NCBI GenBank assembly: GCA_000149265.1
Contig: CH002834.1
Location: forward strand, 982,131 to 1,046,130
Reading direction: 5' to 3'
Source: Ciona savignyi
Lineage: Eukaryota > Chordata > Ascidiacea > Phlebobranchia > Cionidae
Length of the DNA: 64,000 nucleotides
Below, piece by piece: positions 47,001 to 57,264 of the stretch (the stretch's first letter is position 1; each line of letters starts with the position of its first letter). A program made the translations under genes and the position numbers. The notes below the pieces were generated by a model. The model was not told the origin of the DNA. It ran no database searches and was given only the letters and a program-made list of their open reading frames with translations.

Positions 47001-50000
47001 CCCAACCTGTCTGACTGTTTACACCCCATAAATGCATTGCTCGAAAAGGGACATAAATGGATCTGGTCTAAACAATGTCATGATGCATTCGAAGAGGTTA
47101 AGAGGTTAGTGGCATCAGACAAGGTGTTAATGCACTATAACCCAAAGTTACCCGTCAGACTGGCCTCGGATGCTTCCCCATATGGAATTGGTTGTGTTAT
47201 TTCTCAGTGTGTTATCGACCGGAGTCGAACGCCCAATTGCGTTTGCCTCCCGTTCCTTATCAACCGCGGAAAGAAATTACTCCCAAATTGATAAAGAGGC
47301 ACTAGCAATTGTATGGTCTGTAAAGAAATTTAATACTTACCTGTATGGTAGACATTTCACCATTGTCACAGATCATGCACCATTAACGTCAATACTTAAT
47401 CCGAAAAAGGGCACCCCGTTGATGACGGCAGCTCGGTTACAAAGGTATGCCTTATTTTTATCAGCGCATGAATTTTCTATTGAATACCGTCGGACCACAG
47501 AGCATGGAAATGCAGATGCTATGTCACGACTTCATTGCGAACCAGCTACAAACTTAGATGTTGACTCTGTACAAATGTTTTATCAAGAGCAAGTGTCAAC
47601 CTTACCCGTTACTGCAAGTGCAATTGCCCGTGCAACACGGTATGACCCAATGTTGTCTCGCGTATACACCAGTGTGTCCTCGGGTAAATGGAGTAAAACC
47701 CCGGAGATGATACCATACTGGTCGAAACGGTATGAAATTTCCATTCATCAAGGATGTTTAGTGTGGGGTCCTCGGGTAATTATACCCAGGAAAATACAAT
47801 CCTCTATCTTGAAGGAGCTGCATATTGGCCACTTGGGAATGGTTAAAATGAAAGCTTTGGCTAGAAGTTATGTATGGTGGCCCAATATTGACAAAGATTT
47901 GGAAAATATTTCTAAATCCTGTCCTGGGTGTCTTCAAAGTCGGGCTAAACCTACGGAGGTTCGCTTACACCCATGGCAATTTGCAGAAGGTCCGTGGCAG
48001 CGGGTACATGTGGATTTTGCAGGTCCATTTCAGAAAAACATGTTTTTTATTGCTGTAGATGCTTATTCAAAGTGGCCTGAAGTTATTCCAGTTTCATCTA
48101 CAACCGCGGAGAGCACAATCGACGTGTTACGTACCATGTTTGCCAGAAATGGTATCCCAGAACAAATTGTGTCGGATAATGGCCCTCAATTTACATCAAC
48201 CGATTTTAAAATTTTTCTTAGCAAAAACGGTGTGCAACACATCACGTCCGCTCCGTATCACCCGGCTACAAATGGTCAAGCAGAACGATTCGTGCAGACA
48301 TTCAAGAAGGGACTGCGCTCGATGGCAAGTGAAAGGGGAAGTATTCACTGCAAATTAGCAAGATTTCTGCTACAATACAGAAATGCACCTCATTCCTTGA
48401 CGAATGAGAGTCCTGCAATATTATTTTTAGGTAGATGCCTTCGAATGAGACTGGATCTGGTTCGCCCAGACGTGCGACAAACTGTTCGAGCAAATGTGAC
48501 CAAACAAGTGATAAAACACCATGGTCAAGAACCTCGAGATTTTGAGATTGGACAAGCTGTGGCTGTTCTGGACTACCGGGGAACACATCGATGGGCAACG
48601 GGAAGAGTGTTGGCTAAACTCGGCTCTTTAACGTATTCTGTGCAGGTAGAACCCAATTTAACTTGGAAGAGACATGTAAATCAAATGTTTGCGGTACCGG
48701 AACCTACTGGCGCACCAGATTGTAATAGTAAAGTTAATAACCATAAGCGCAATGAATTTACTGATGTTACAAATCCACCTAATATAAATATACCACCTTG
48801 GGAGGACTTTCCTGTGCCAACTCCTACAGCAGACAATGACCAAAGAACTAATGAAAATGAAATTGTTGCCCCTGTTGAATGTACGACACCTATTATCACT
48901 GTGCCAAACCGCCGATACCCAAATCGAATTCGTAACGCTCCGAAGCGACTTGATCTTTAATGTATTAATGCAATCGTATACCATGTCAAATTAGTGTGGA
49001 GGATTGTTGTGTATTTATTTCGTATTTATGACGTCATTATTCGGTTGAATGATTTTATGTTTAATCACGTGACTTTGTTGTTCTCTGTGACCTTGGGCCT
49101 AACGTGGTTTGCCCATATACCCGATTATAGTTCAGTGTTATTTTTTGCCTCCTGCACGCAATAAACTGCTGAGTATATAGCACTGCGGAGTGCAGTCTTT
49201 TTTCTATACTGGAAAATAAATCTGTTTAGTACTGGGTTAATAGTCATAACACTGCCTAGAAAAGATTACAACCTGAAAACGAATCAAGCTGCAGTATGCA
49301 ATTCTCAGAACCAATTACCGCGTATTGTGTAGAATTTCTTGTGATTGGAAACTGAGACACAAGCTGAAAGATTATCTGCCATTGTTAAAAGAACGGCTTG
49401 AATCATGCAACAATTTGGATGGATTTCTCAGTGATCTGAGAACACTCATAGATAATGTGATAGACCATACACCCGTCAATCATTTTCCAAAATATTATGA
49501 TGTGATATGTAAGGACCTAGAGGTATGGAAATGTTCAGAGGTATAAAATGTAGGATGTATGTTTAGATATAAGAATCAACAAGATAAAATATCTTCAGAT
49601 AATAAACTGTAAACATGGAGTGTCTGTTTAAGTCACAACTGCACATTTGAATAAAGTTGACTTTCTACCCTAAAAGCTTAATAACTGGGGGATAGGGGGA
49701 TATTCATGTTTATCCCCGTGAATGGGAAAACCCCAGGGGTTATCACACGGGCAATCATCAGATCACCTCGCGCCCATCGTCGGGTTACCGGAGCTATTGC
49801 AGTGTGTTGTATTGTATGTGATAGACACGTTCCTTCAATTTGGTAGAACCCATTAATCCGCTGGGTTCAGGCAATGTCCGTAAAGTGCCTTGCCCAAGGA
49901 CACAACCGACTAGTTAGCGACCAGTTTCGCACCTGCAACCTTTCGATTGAAAGGCGACGCACTTAACCGCTAGACCATCGGGCCGGAACTTAGAAATACA

Positions 50001-53000
50001 CATTGTAGTAATTGTGAATATGTACCCGGTACTGTTCAATGGTACCCTTTGCGTCAAGCCTAAGTTTCTGCCCCATAAATATATAACAAAACAACCACTT
50101 AAATAACTTTAGCAACTCATCTGTTGCTTTAAATAATGTTTTCTATACCCATACTTACTAAATATTCCTTGATTCATTTAGGATATTGGTTGGGAAAAAA
50201 TTAAAAGCATCAGCCCACAATTTCGGAAAATCGAATTAGAATTCAATGACACAAACGAGAGAACTCATATTCTAAGGATTAATGTTACTGACAATTACCC
50301 TCAAGAATCACCCGAGATATCAACAGAGCTTCCGTGTCCTTTTATACCACTGTGGGTGCCAGGTGGCAGTTTATCGAGTGTCTGTGAACAGTTCACCACT
50401 TCTCTTGAAATGTACCAATACCTATGGGACAGTGTGGATGAATTAAAACGGGAATGCTGGATCTTGGAGCCGGAACACCCAAATTATAGCTGTACATCAC
50501 TAAGAATTTCACTTGGTATGGTGCTTGCTATTATACACAAATCAAAGTTAATAAGGATAGGATATTCATGTTTATCTGGCTGTGAATGGAAAAACGTTAG
50601 ATTACCCTCGGGTTACCATATCTATTTTAGTGTATTGTGTATGATTGTGAGTTTAAGACAGTGGTTCCAAACCTTTTTTAGTGTCGGGGCCAAATTTCAA
50701 ATTTTAGAATACGTATGGAGCCGCATGAAAACATGAAAACACACTGCTTAAAGAAAACAGTGACGTTTTATTTTTTTATTATTAGAATAAGATTTTTCTA
50801 ATATTTTTAGGGGATTTTCAAAGGTCAATGAGAGCCGCAAGAAGGCTAGCTGGGAGCCGCATGCGGCCCTCGGAGCAGCGGTTGGGAATCACTGGTTTAA
50901 GACATTCCTTTAATTTGGTAGAATCCATTATTCGACTTGGTTCTGAAAATGTCCTTTAAGTGCCTTGCCCAAAGACACAACCGATTAGCTAGCCACCAAA
51001 AGTCATGCAAAGTAACTAATCCTGATCTAACCCATTTTATTTTAGATTTATGTTTACCAAAATACAAAGTATGTTTAATGGCAGGTAAGAATTGTTCACT
51101 GCAAATACAAGTAAATCCACTGCAGCCAGATGAGCTACCCGAATGCCACTTTCTAGGTTCAAACTCAGTTGTGGCCAAACTTCAGACGAAGTATCAACAA
51201 GGCTATGAAGATTGGAGCGAAAACTTGTCAATTTTGCAGGTTGGATTGTCTTTGTGGTATTCCCAGGAGTGTTAAAATAACAGTTACTACAACACAAGCA
51301 ACAGTTGTTCTACCTTCTAAAAAATAATGTAATTGATAAACAAGTTTGTTTCAATAAAAAAGGAGTCTCTGCAGTTAAATTTCCAGAGTATTTATTAATT
51401 GAATTTTGATAACATCTTTTGTCTCACTATCATATCCAAATTTCTAAATTAATATTCTAGTAACAAAGTGTTTTTCTAGACCAGGCATGGGCAACCCCTG
51501 GCACGCGTGCCCAACTTGGCACGCGAGCTCGTATTTCTGGCACGCTAGTTCAAAGAAATTAGATTCCTTTCTCTTAAAGATGATAACTTAAAAGTTGTTG
51601 TATTATTTGAGCTTTGGCCACGTGCATAAACTGTTTATTACCGTAAGTTGTGAAGGTTTGATTATTTATTACCGTGTTATTGTTACTTAACAAATACCAA
51701 AAAAGAGTACAACAATCCGTTTGCAAATTTCTCAACCTGCTGCCACAGACGAATCGGACGTGAGAGAAATTTGTACGTTTGTGCAGCCAACCAGATGTAG
51801 TTAATATCAGTTACCCTTAGCATCCTAATTTACTTTTGTTAGCAATTTGAGATACAAAGTGTTATAAGGCTAAACATGATGTACGATGTACCGGTAAGAT
51901 CATTCGGTATAGGTAAACGTCATAAATGCATATTTCGGGAAGAAAAAAAGACCGGTAACTTATTTCACATAAACTCATCGTTACGTTTATCAAATTGCGT
52001 TAATGAGAGTAAAAATTCATCGTTGAACACACTTTTTTACCTGCCTAAGGTTTGCTCTATCAGTAATAGTACAGCGCTTGCTTATTTTGCAGTAAAGATA
52101 AAAATTAAAAGTCATAACTGTACAACAGCGGTTCTCAAACTGGGGTCCGCGGTCTTTTGGGGACCGCGAGACAATTTTCTGGGACCGCTAAGCACCTTCC
52201 AAAAAATTTAAACGACGCTTCTGAAAAAAAATGTAAAATTAAGTTTTTACGCAACTTTTCTTCCAATCAACTTAACAAACAATTTGTCATGAAAGCTTAC
52301 AGGCTATAGGCATTTATGACATCACAAGAAGCTATTTGATGTCACATTAGAGCAATTCAATAGTACAGAACTCCTACTATAGTAGGAAATAGTACAACTC
52401 CTATTATAGTAGGAGTAAACATTCAAAAACAGAAAAATATGTTCTCACGAATTGTTAGTTGGCACGCGGAAGGATTTTTCCATTAGTTTTAGCCGATTTT
52501 GGCACCCATGCCGAGAAAGGTTGCCCACCCCTGTTCTAGACCCTGGTAAAAAAAATGTTGGTTGATTTACAGATTTGACTCTATATTAGTATATCTTTTT
52601 TAACTCAAATTCTATAAAAAATTAAATTAACAAAATTATGCCAAAAGATAATAAATAATACTTAATTTTATCCCTATCTCTTTATAAATTACCATACTTT
52701 TCCACTGTAAATTGGGGTAAACCAACATAAACCAAACCTGTTTATGTACGACATACTTTAGCACTATTAAACATACTGAACTAAACATTTGAATTGGATA
52801 GGATATACGTAAATGGGAAAACCAAGGGAGTTAACAAGCGGGGCAATCGTCAGATCACCTCGCGCTCACCATTGGGTTACCAGGGCTATTGCAGTATGTT
52901 ATAAATGATACACATGTTCCTTTATTTAGTAGAACCCCTTAATCAGCTGGGTTCGGGCAATGTTCATTAAGTGCCTTACCCAAGGACAGACTTGGACAAC

Positions 53001-55998
53001 TAGATAATTCTAGTTTTCTAATTAGACTAATTAGAGCGAAATGTCGGTAATCTAATTCTAATCTAATTTGTGAAATGTTTTTATGCTCTAATTTTAATTC
53101 TAATCTAGTTTTCAGTTTTCCCAAAAATGCTAATTTGTCCAACGACGTTTTTGAGCAAGTGTTACAAAATATCCCTCGTGCAGGGAAAACCAGTGCCAAG
53201 CCATCATCGCATTGCTTGCATCGTATAGTCATAGTAATTGTTGTTAATGAATAGTAGCCATAGTGACATAGTAGCTTGAAGGCTTTAGTCAGTTCAATAT
53301 ATTGCAGGCTGAGGCTGGCAGCGTGGGTTCCAACTGAACAACTGAACCCCTTATAACTGACGATTAATACTAAAAAAATCGAATTAAATGTCTACTTCTT
53401 AAAATGTAGGCCTACCCCTTTTGGCACTACATACGTATACAAAATGTAGGGCTCATGATAAACATTTGTTATCCAAGATCGCGTGTGATTATGACACCCC
53501 AATTACACGCAACACAGAGGGTCTTAAAAATTTCGACACTCACAGAACCGCAGCACTGCCAAGAAAAGATAAATTGTCTTTCTTTACACTTTAAACCATA
53601 TGGCTAGTGATTTATTTAGTCACTATAAAAATTAATATTTCTTTAGATGCCCTGTTAAATTAAAAAATCTAGGCCTATACCCAACATAGAAAATCCAAAG
53701 AAATCATGAAACATTGTAGAGATTCAGTTGTTAGTCGTTCAGTTAAAATTGATTCAGAGGTGTAGGGGTTCAGTTGTAAAGGAGTTCAGTCAAAAGGGGT
53801 TTAGCTGTAAAGGGGTTCAATTGAAAGGGGTTCAGTCGAAAGGGGTTCAGTTGAAAGTGATTCAGGTGTAAGGGGTTCATTTGTAGGGGTTCAGTTGTAA
53901 AGGGGTTCAGTTGTAAAGGGGTTCAGTTGAAAGGGTTTCAGTTGAAAGGGGTTCAGTTGAAAGGGGTTCAGTTGAAAGGGGTTCAGTTGTAGGGGTTCAG
54001 TTGTAGGGGTTCAGTTATAAGTGGTTCAGTTGTAATGGGGTTCAGTCGAAAGTGATTCAGGTTTAAGGGGTTCATTTGTAGGGGTTCAGTTAAAACTTGT
54101 AAGTGGTTTAGTTGTAAAGAGGTTCAGTTGAAAGTGGTTCCGTTGTAAGGGGTTCAGTTGCAGGGGTTCAGTTGTAGGGGTTCAGTTGTAGGGGTTCAGT
54201 TGTGAAGGGGGTTCAGTTGAAAGTGGTTCAGTTGTAAGGGGTTCAGTTGCAGGGGTTCAGTTGTAGGGGTTCAGTTGTAACTTATAAGTGGTTCAGTTGT
54301 AAAGCGGTTTAGTTGTAAAGCGGTTTAGTTGTAAAGGGGTTTAGTTGTAAAGGGGTTTAGTTGTAAGGGGTTTAGTTGTAAAGGGGGTTCAGTTGAAAGT
54401 GGTTTAGTTTAAGGGGTTCAGTTGTAGGGGTTCAGTTGTAACTTATAAGTGGTTCAGTTGTAAAGCGGTTTAGTTATAAAGGGGTTTAGTTGTAAAGGGG
54501 TTTAGTTGTAAGGGGTTTAGTTGTAAAGGGGGTTCAGTTGAAAGTGGTTCAGTTATAAGGGGTTCAGTTGCAGGGGTTCAGTTGTAGGGGTTTAGTTGTA
54601 GGGGTTTAGTTGTAGGGGTTCAGTTAAACAGGGTTCAGTTGTAAAGGGGTTCTGTTGTGGAGGGGTTTAGTTGTACAGAGGTTCAATTTTAAGGGGTTCA
54701 GTTGTTAAGAGTTCGGTTGACTAGTGACCAGCAACGTGACAATTAGTGATATTGCATTTCGTTTAGTGATTTTGGGAGAAGTTTTAGTGATGTTTGAGAA
54801 GGGCAAGAAATGAGTTTTTTAGACTGTCGCAGATTTAGAACGAAATTGAGGTAAAAACATTTGTTGAGAATTTTTCTTCAATTTCCAAGTTTTTGCGAAA
54901 TCAGTAATTCTAATTCTAATCTAATTTGGGAAAAACTGAGTAGCTCTAATTTTAATTCTAATCTAATTTTGAAAAACTGTGAAGCTCTAATTTTAATTCT
55001 AATCTAATTTTAAAAAGCCGAAAAATTTCTAGTTGTCCAAGTCTGCCCAAGGACACACACGACTAGCTAGCTACCAGTTTCAATATAGGATAGGATAGGA
55101 TATTCATGTTTATCCCCGTGAATGGGAAAACCTAGGAGGTTATCACACGGGCAATCATCAGATCACCTCGCGCCCATCGTCGGGTTACCGGAGCTATTGC
55201 AGTGTGTTGTATATGATAGACACGTTCCTTCAATTTGGTAGAACCCATTAATCTGCTGGGTTCAGGCAATGTCCGTAAAGTGCCTTGCCCAAGGACACAA
55301 CCGACTAGCTAGCGACCAGTTTCGCACCTGCAACCTTTCGATTGAAAGGCGACGCACTTAACCGCTAGACCACCGGGCCGGACATACCTTTCGGTAGAAA
55401 GACGTCGCATTAAACTACCAGACTAACCGGTCAGGAATTGGTTTTTACAATTTATCATGTGCAGAATATAACCGCAATGATTGGCGTTGAGCTGCCAAAA
55501 CGGAAGGATAGAGATACAGAAACTAACATTCAATGTGGAATTTGTTATTGTTATAGACTGGGCACTGATATTCCAAATGAGGTCAGATTGTTGCTTTATG
55601 ATAAGCTGCTATATATCAATATGACTTAACAATCTATACATTCTTATATCTCCAGCGAATTGACTGTTGACTATAGTTTTTAATTTTTTATTTGCTGGTA
55701 TTATACACAAATCTAAGTTAATATGCACAAACCCTGCATATCTGTGCCAATTTCCAAAATTCTGATTATGTATCTTTATAATTTTTTAACTCTGGCACAG
55801 CGCAATCCATGTTAAATACGATTACAACTAGCACCCACACAGGTTTGCAATGAAGAAAAATGCAACCAGATCTACCACCACCAGTGTTTGTTGGAATGGC
55901 TACGTTCAATACCTGGTGTTAAACAAAGTTTCGGAGTTCTGTTTGGGGAATGCCCCTACTGCTGTGCTGCTATTAATGTAAAGATACTTGCAACTTGA
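44080..55998 (+). CDS. fancl: FANCL, Fanconi anaemia E3 ubiquitin ligase (six exons, 365 aa)
   Basis: Exons 44080-44201, 49309-49522, 50182-50515, 51085-51239, 55465-55581 and 55843-55998 join in phase (2, 0, 1, 0, 0) with GT-AG introns, giving 365 residues (vertebrate FANCL is about 375). Exon 1 encodes the start of the ELF domain (GTLYDGFVLCGGRSHRIQI). Exons 2-4 encode the rest of ELF and the double-RWD region that binds the FANCI-FANCD2 substrate (GWEKIKSI, YPQESPEI, LPECHFLG). Exons 5-6 encode the RING: Cys299, Cys302, Cys316, Cys321, His326 or 327, Cys329, Cys351 and Cys354 (CGIC ... CPYC). In known organisms FANCL with UBE2T monoubiquitinates FANCD2/FANCI in interstrand crosslink repair. 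Introns 1-4 are packed with transposons, yet no exon or splice site is damaged. Poly(A) signal at 56010-56015. Confidence 0.9.
44758..44930 (+). repeat. 5' LTR
   Basis: Starts tgttgtgtatttatttcg and ends tatataaca. Contains gacgtcat, an aataaa signal (about 44907) and a gtatataa box near its end. It differs from the 3' LTR by about two substitutions and one 5-base indel. Confidence 0.92.
44932..44949 (+). promoter_or_regulatory. primer-binding site
   Basis: tggcgacgaggatgggat begins two bases after the 5' LTR. A TGG start pairs with the CCA end of a tRNA. The tRNA identity is not determined. Confidence 0.7.
44996..45715 (+). pseudogene. gypsy gag, frameshifted in the nucleocapsid
   Basis: A frame of 239 codons starting at ATG 44996. 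It has a capsid-type helical region (WPTYVERLEQYF, then a region ending with LRKLSEKCAYG) and a first CCHC knuckle, CMHCGRTGHAAKYC. The second knuckle continues in the next frame (the one used by pol from 45708). The run of six A at about 45659-45664 is the likely site of a one-base gain. A programmed +1 shift is the alternative. Confidence 0.8.
45708..47291 (+). pseudogene. gypsy protease, reverse transcriptase and RNase H start
   Basis: A long frame with the retropepsin LDTGSALS, an RT core (WATPIVPVVKKDG, LDLKNAYLQM, MAFGIASAPALWQ, ILDD as the catalytic YxDD-type motif, NYYHRFLPNLSD) and the beginning of RNase H (ASDASPYGIGC). It leaves frame soon after that Asp, near 47205-47215, so RNase H is split. 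The frame opens at a point overlapping gag, consistent with the second zinc knuckle belonging to it. Confidence 0.85.
47170..48960 (+). pseudogene. gypsy RNase H end and integrase
   Basis: Continues in a shifted frame with ERPIAFASRSLS and TVTDHAPL-type RNase H blocks. The integrase follows with an HHCC zinc finger (HIGHLGMVKMK ... CPGCLQ) and the DDE core (HVDFAGPF, SDNGPQFTS, ATNGQAERFVQ). The C-terminal part is basic then Pro/Asn-rich and stops at 48960, 44 bases before the 3' LTR. A gtggagga stretch there is a probable polypurine tract. Confidence 0.85.
49005..49182 (+). repeat. 3' LTR
   Basis: Repeat of 44758-44930 with the extra bases at cacgtgacttt. It ends only 126 bases before FANCL exon 2. 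Confidence 0.92.
49690..49986 (-). mobile_element. SINE in FANCL intron 2, full length
   Basis: On the minus strand: head ccggcccgatggtctagcgg, body, and tail ending in tatccc(c) repeats near 49690. Very close to consensus as judged from the other copies. Confidence 0.88.
50552..51000 (-). mobile_element. SINE in FANCL intron 3, split by a hAT MITE
   Basis: The tail portion lies at 50552-50650 and the head portion at 50895-51000. The two are contiguous SINE sequence once the MITE and one target copy are removed. The far head is truncated. Confidence 0.8.
50659..50894. mobile_element. hAT-type MITE, 236 bp, exact 8-bp target duplication
   Basis: Ends cagtggttccaaacc and ggttgggaatcactg, flanked by gtttaaga at 50651-50658 and 50895-50902. 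It carries several ggagccgcat-type motifs near its right end. It lies inside a SINE. Confidence 0.93.
51482..52533. mobile_element. hAT-type non-autonomous element, 1052 bp, in FANCL intron 4
   Basis: Left tip caggcatgggcaacccctgg and right tip ggttgcccacccctg, flanked by ttctagac at 51474-51481 and 52534-52541 (exact 8 bp). Sub-terminal 'ttggcacgcg' repeats occur at both ends. A cagcggttctcaaactgggg tip at about 52125 signals a further hAT fragment inside. The 111-codon frame in it is not a transposase. Confidence 0.92.
52987..55045. mobile_element. hAT-type element, 2059 bp, carrying a minisatellite
   Basis: Tips cagacttggacaactag (52987) and ctagttgtccaagtctg (55045) are perfect inverted repeats. 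The flanking 8-bp duplication is cccaagga (52979-52986 and 55046-55053). Sub-terminal aattctaatctaatttt motifs recur at both sides. The centre is a 15-18 bp minisatellite. No transposase is present. Confidence 0.93.
53755..54720 (+). repeat. minisatellite, unit near ggggttcagttgtaa
   Basis: Dozens of variants of ggggttcagttgtaa, with -ttgaaa-, -ttgtag- and -tttagttg- forms. Larger blocks are themselves repeated (gttgtaacttataagtggtt near 54270 and 54430), so higher-order duplication occurred. Confidence 0.95.
55083..55385 (-). mobile_element. full-length SINE nested inside another SINE
   Basis: Tail ggataggataggatattcat at the left and head reading ccggcccggtggtctagcgg on the minus strand. 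It interrupts the older copy at 52794-55435. Confidence 0.88.
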
Positions 55999-56009
55999 AT
56001 ATTTTGATC

Positions 56010-56015
56010 AATAAA
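56010..56015 (+). promoter_or_regulatory. FANCL poly(A) signal
   Basis: AATAAA 12 bases after the stop codon, followed by a T-rich stretch, making a very short 3' UTR. Confidence 0.7.
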
Positions 56016-57264
56016 GTTTTTGTTGACTGTATTATTAGTTTTGGTATTTTATTAGATTAGTTTGAAAGAGAATATTGTTATATCACATTCTATAACAATT
56101 TCTTTATTATTTTGATTCCACTAAAAATTGTCCAGACACTGCAAAAACTAGAAAATGAAATAGTTTAAATCTAATTTTAGAAACTCCTGTTAAAACTAGT
56201 TTAGAGAGTGACACAAGTTTTTAACACTGGTTATTTTTAGATTATGTTGTGCCTTAAACCAATAAATAAGGGAAACACTTGGAAAGCTTATTTTTATAAG
56301 GATACAAGCTTAGGACTGGTCTCAATTATACTGCCCCTTGGCTGTTATACGGTGCTAAAAATTATTATTGTTAATTCAACCAAATAGCTTAGTGCGTGCC
56401 TTTTTGTTAAAAGTTTGTATGAGCGAAACCGGGAGGTAGTCGGTTGTGTTTTTGTCAAGGCAATTATCAGGGATCGCTTTGACCCATTATTAGGCTAAAT
56501 TAAAACAGCAGCAACGTAGTATTGACATAACACTGCAATAGTTTCAGCAACTGGACAATTGGCACAAGTTATCAGACTAGCCATAAATAAATACTTTAAT
56601 ACGAAATTCCTACCCACCAGAATATAATAATTAAATTTTTAGGGAAAGCAAAACTTGGTGCAGGGAGTTATTAAGATGAGATGATGCCTATGACCCATTA
56701 ATCAATCGGACACTGCACGCCGTCTGCTAACTGCTGACAATCTAAAATAAAATCTGCTTGGCTACTGAAAACAATGAGACTTTCATATATAAATGAGCAA
56801 TATTGTATTAGTAACAATATAATGCAATGGGAGAAGAAATAGAACTGCAGACATTTTTTTCCTTCTGCTTATTAGTAGTTTTAAAGATTGTTAAATGACA
56901 TCAAAGTTGGCATATGATGCTCCTGTTTATCACAGAGGTTGGGAAAACACAAGGGGAGTTTCAATGAGGGCATTTGTAAAAAGCAGAATAGCATGCGACC
57001 ACTGTAGGGCTTTCAGGAATATTTTTAGTGCATTGCATGATGGAAATTGACTGGGTTAATTAATAACTTATGTGCAATCTCCAGGATTGAACGAAAAAAG
57101 CATTTGTAAAAGGCAGGTTTTAATCACTAATTTTCAAGCTGACAGTGAGGTGCAATACTATTGAGCCATCAGCTGAAACCCAAGAAAAACCTTGACACAA
57201 CCAACAAGACATTAATTAACAACTTTAAAAACACAACCATAATTAAGAACATCACGACATCAAT
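56016..57264. other. intergenic between convergent FANCL and BAP1
   Basis: Contains a very degenerate SINE (about 56385-56590, +: aatagcttagtgcgtgcctt, gtcggttgtgtttttg, cactgcaatagtttc). Otherwise no structure seen. It must hold the BAP1 3' UTR. Confidence 0.45.

Larger units (their letters stand above)
44758..49182 (+). mobile_element. Ty3/gypsy LTR retrotransposon in FANCL intron 1, sense orientation
   Basis: Short LTRs of 173 and 178 bp (44758-44930; 49005-49182), TG...CA ends, a primer-binding site directly after the 5' LTR and gag, protease, RT, RNase H and integrase in gypsy order. The closeness of the two LTRs implies a fairly recent insertion, although two frameshifts break the coding region. 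No clear 4-6 bp target duplication (caagg left, ctgcg right). The short LTRs and two zinc knuckles suggest the mag/SURL-like clade, which is inference. Confidence 0.92.
52794..55435 (-). mobile_element. SINE broken into three parts by two later insertions
   Basis: SINE pieces at 52794-52986, about 55046-55082 and 55386-55435 are in consistent minus orientation and order. A hAT-type element (52987-55045) and a second SINE (55083-55385) interrupt them. Together they fill most of FANCL intron 4 and end only about 30 bases before exon 5. Confidence 0.8.

Noticed and set aside
51876-52211. 111-codon frame inside the hAT-type element at 51482-52533
   Set aside because: No transposase features, and it runs into a second MITE tip. 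Considered chance.
53755-54720. CRISPR-like regular repeats
   Set aside because: Units are contiguous without unique spacers and lie in a eukaryotic transposon, so this is a minisatellite.
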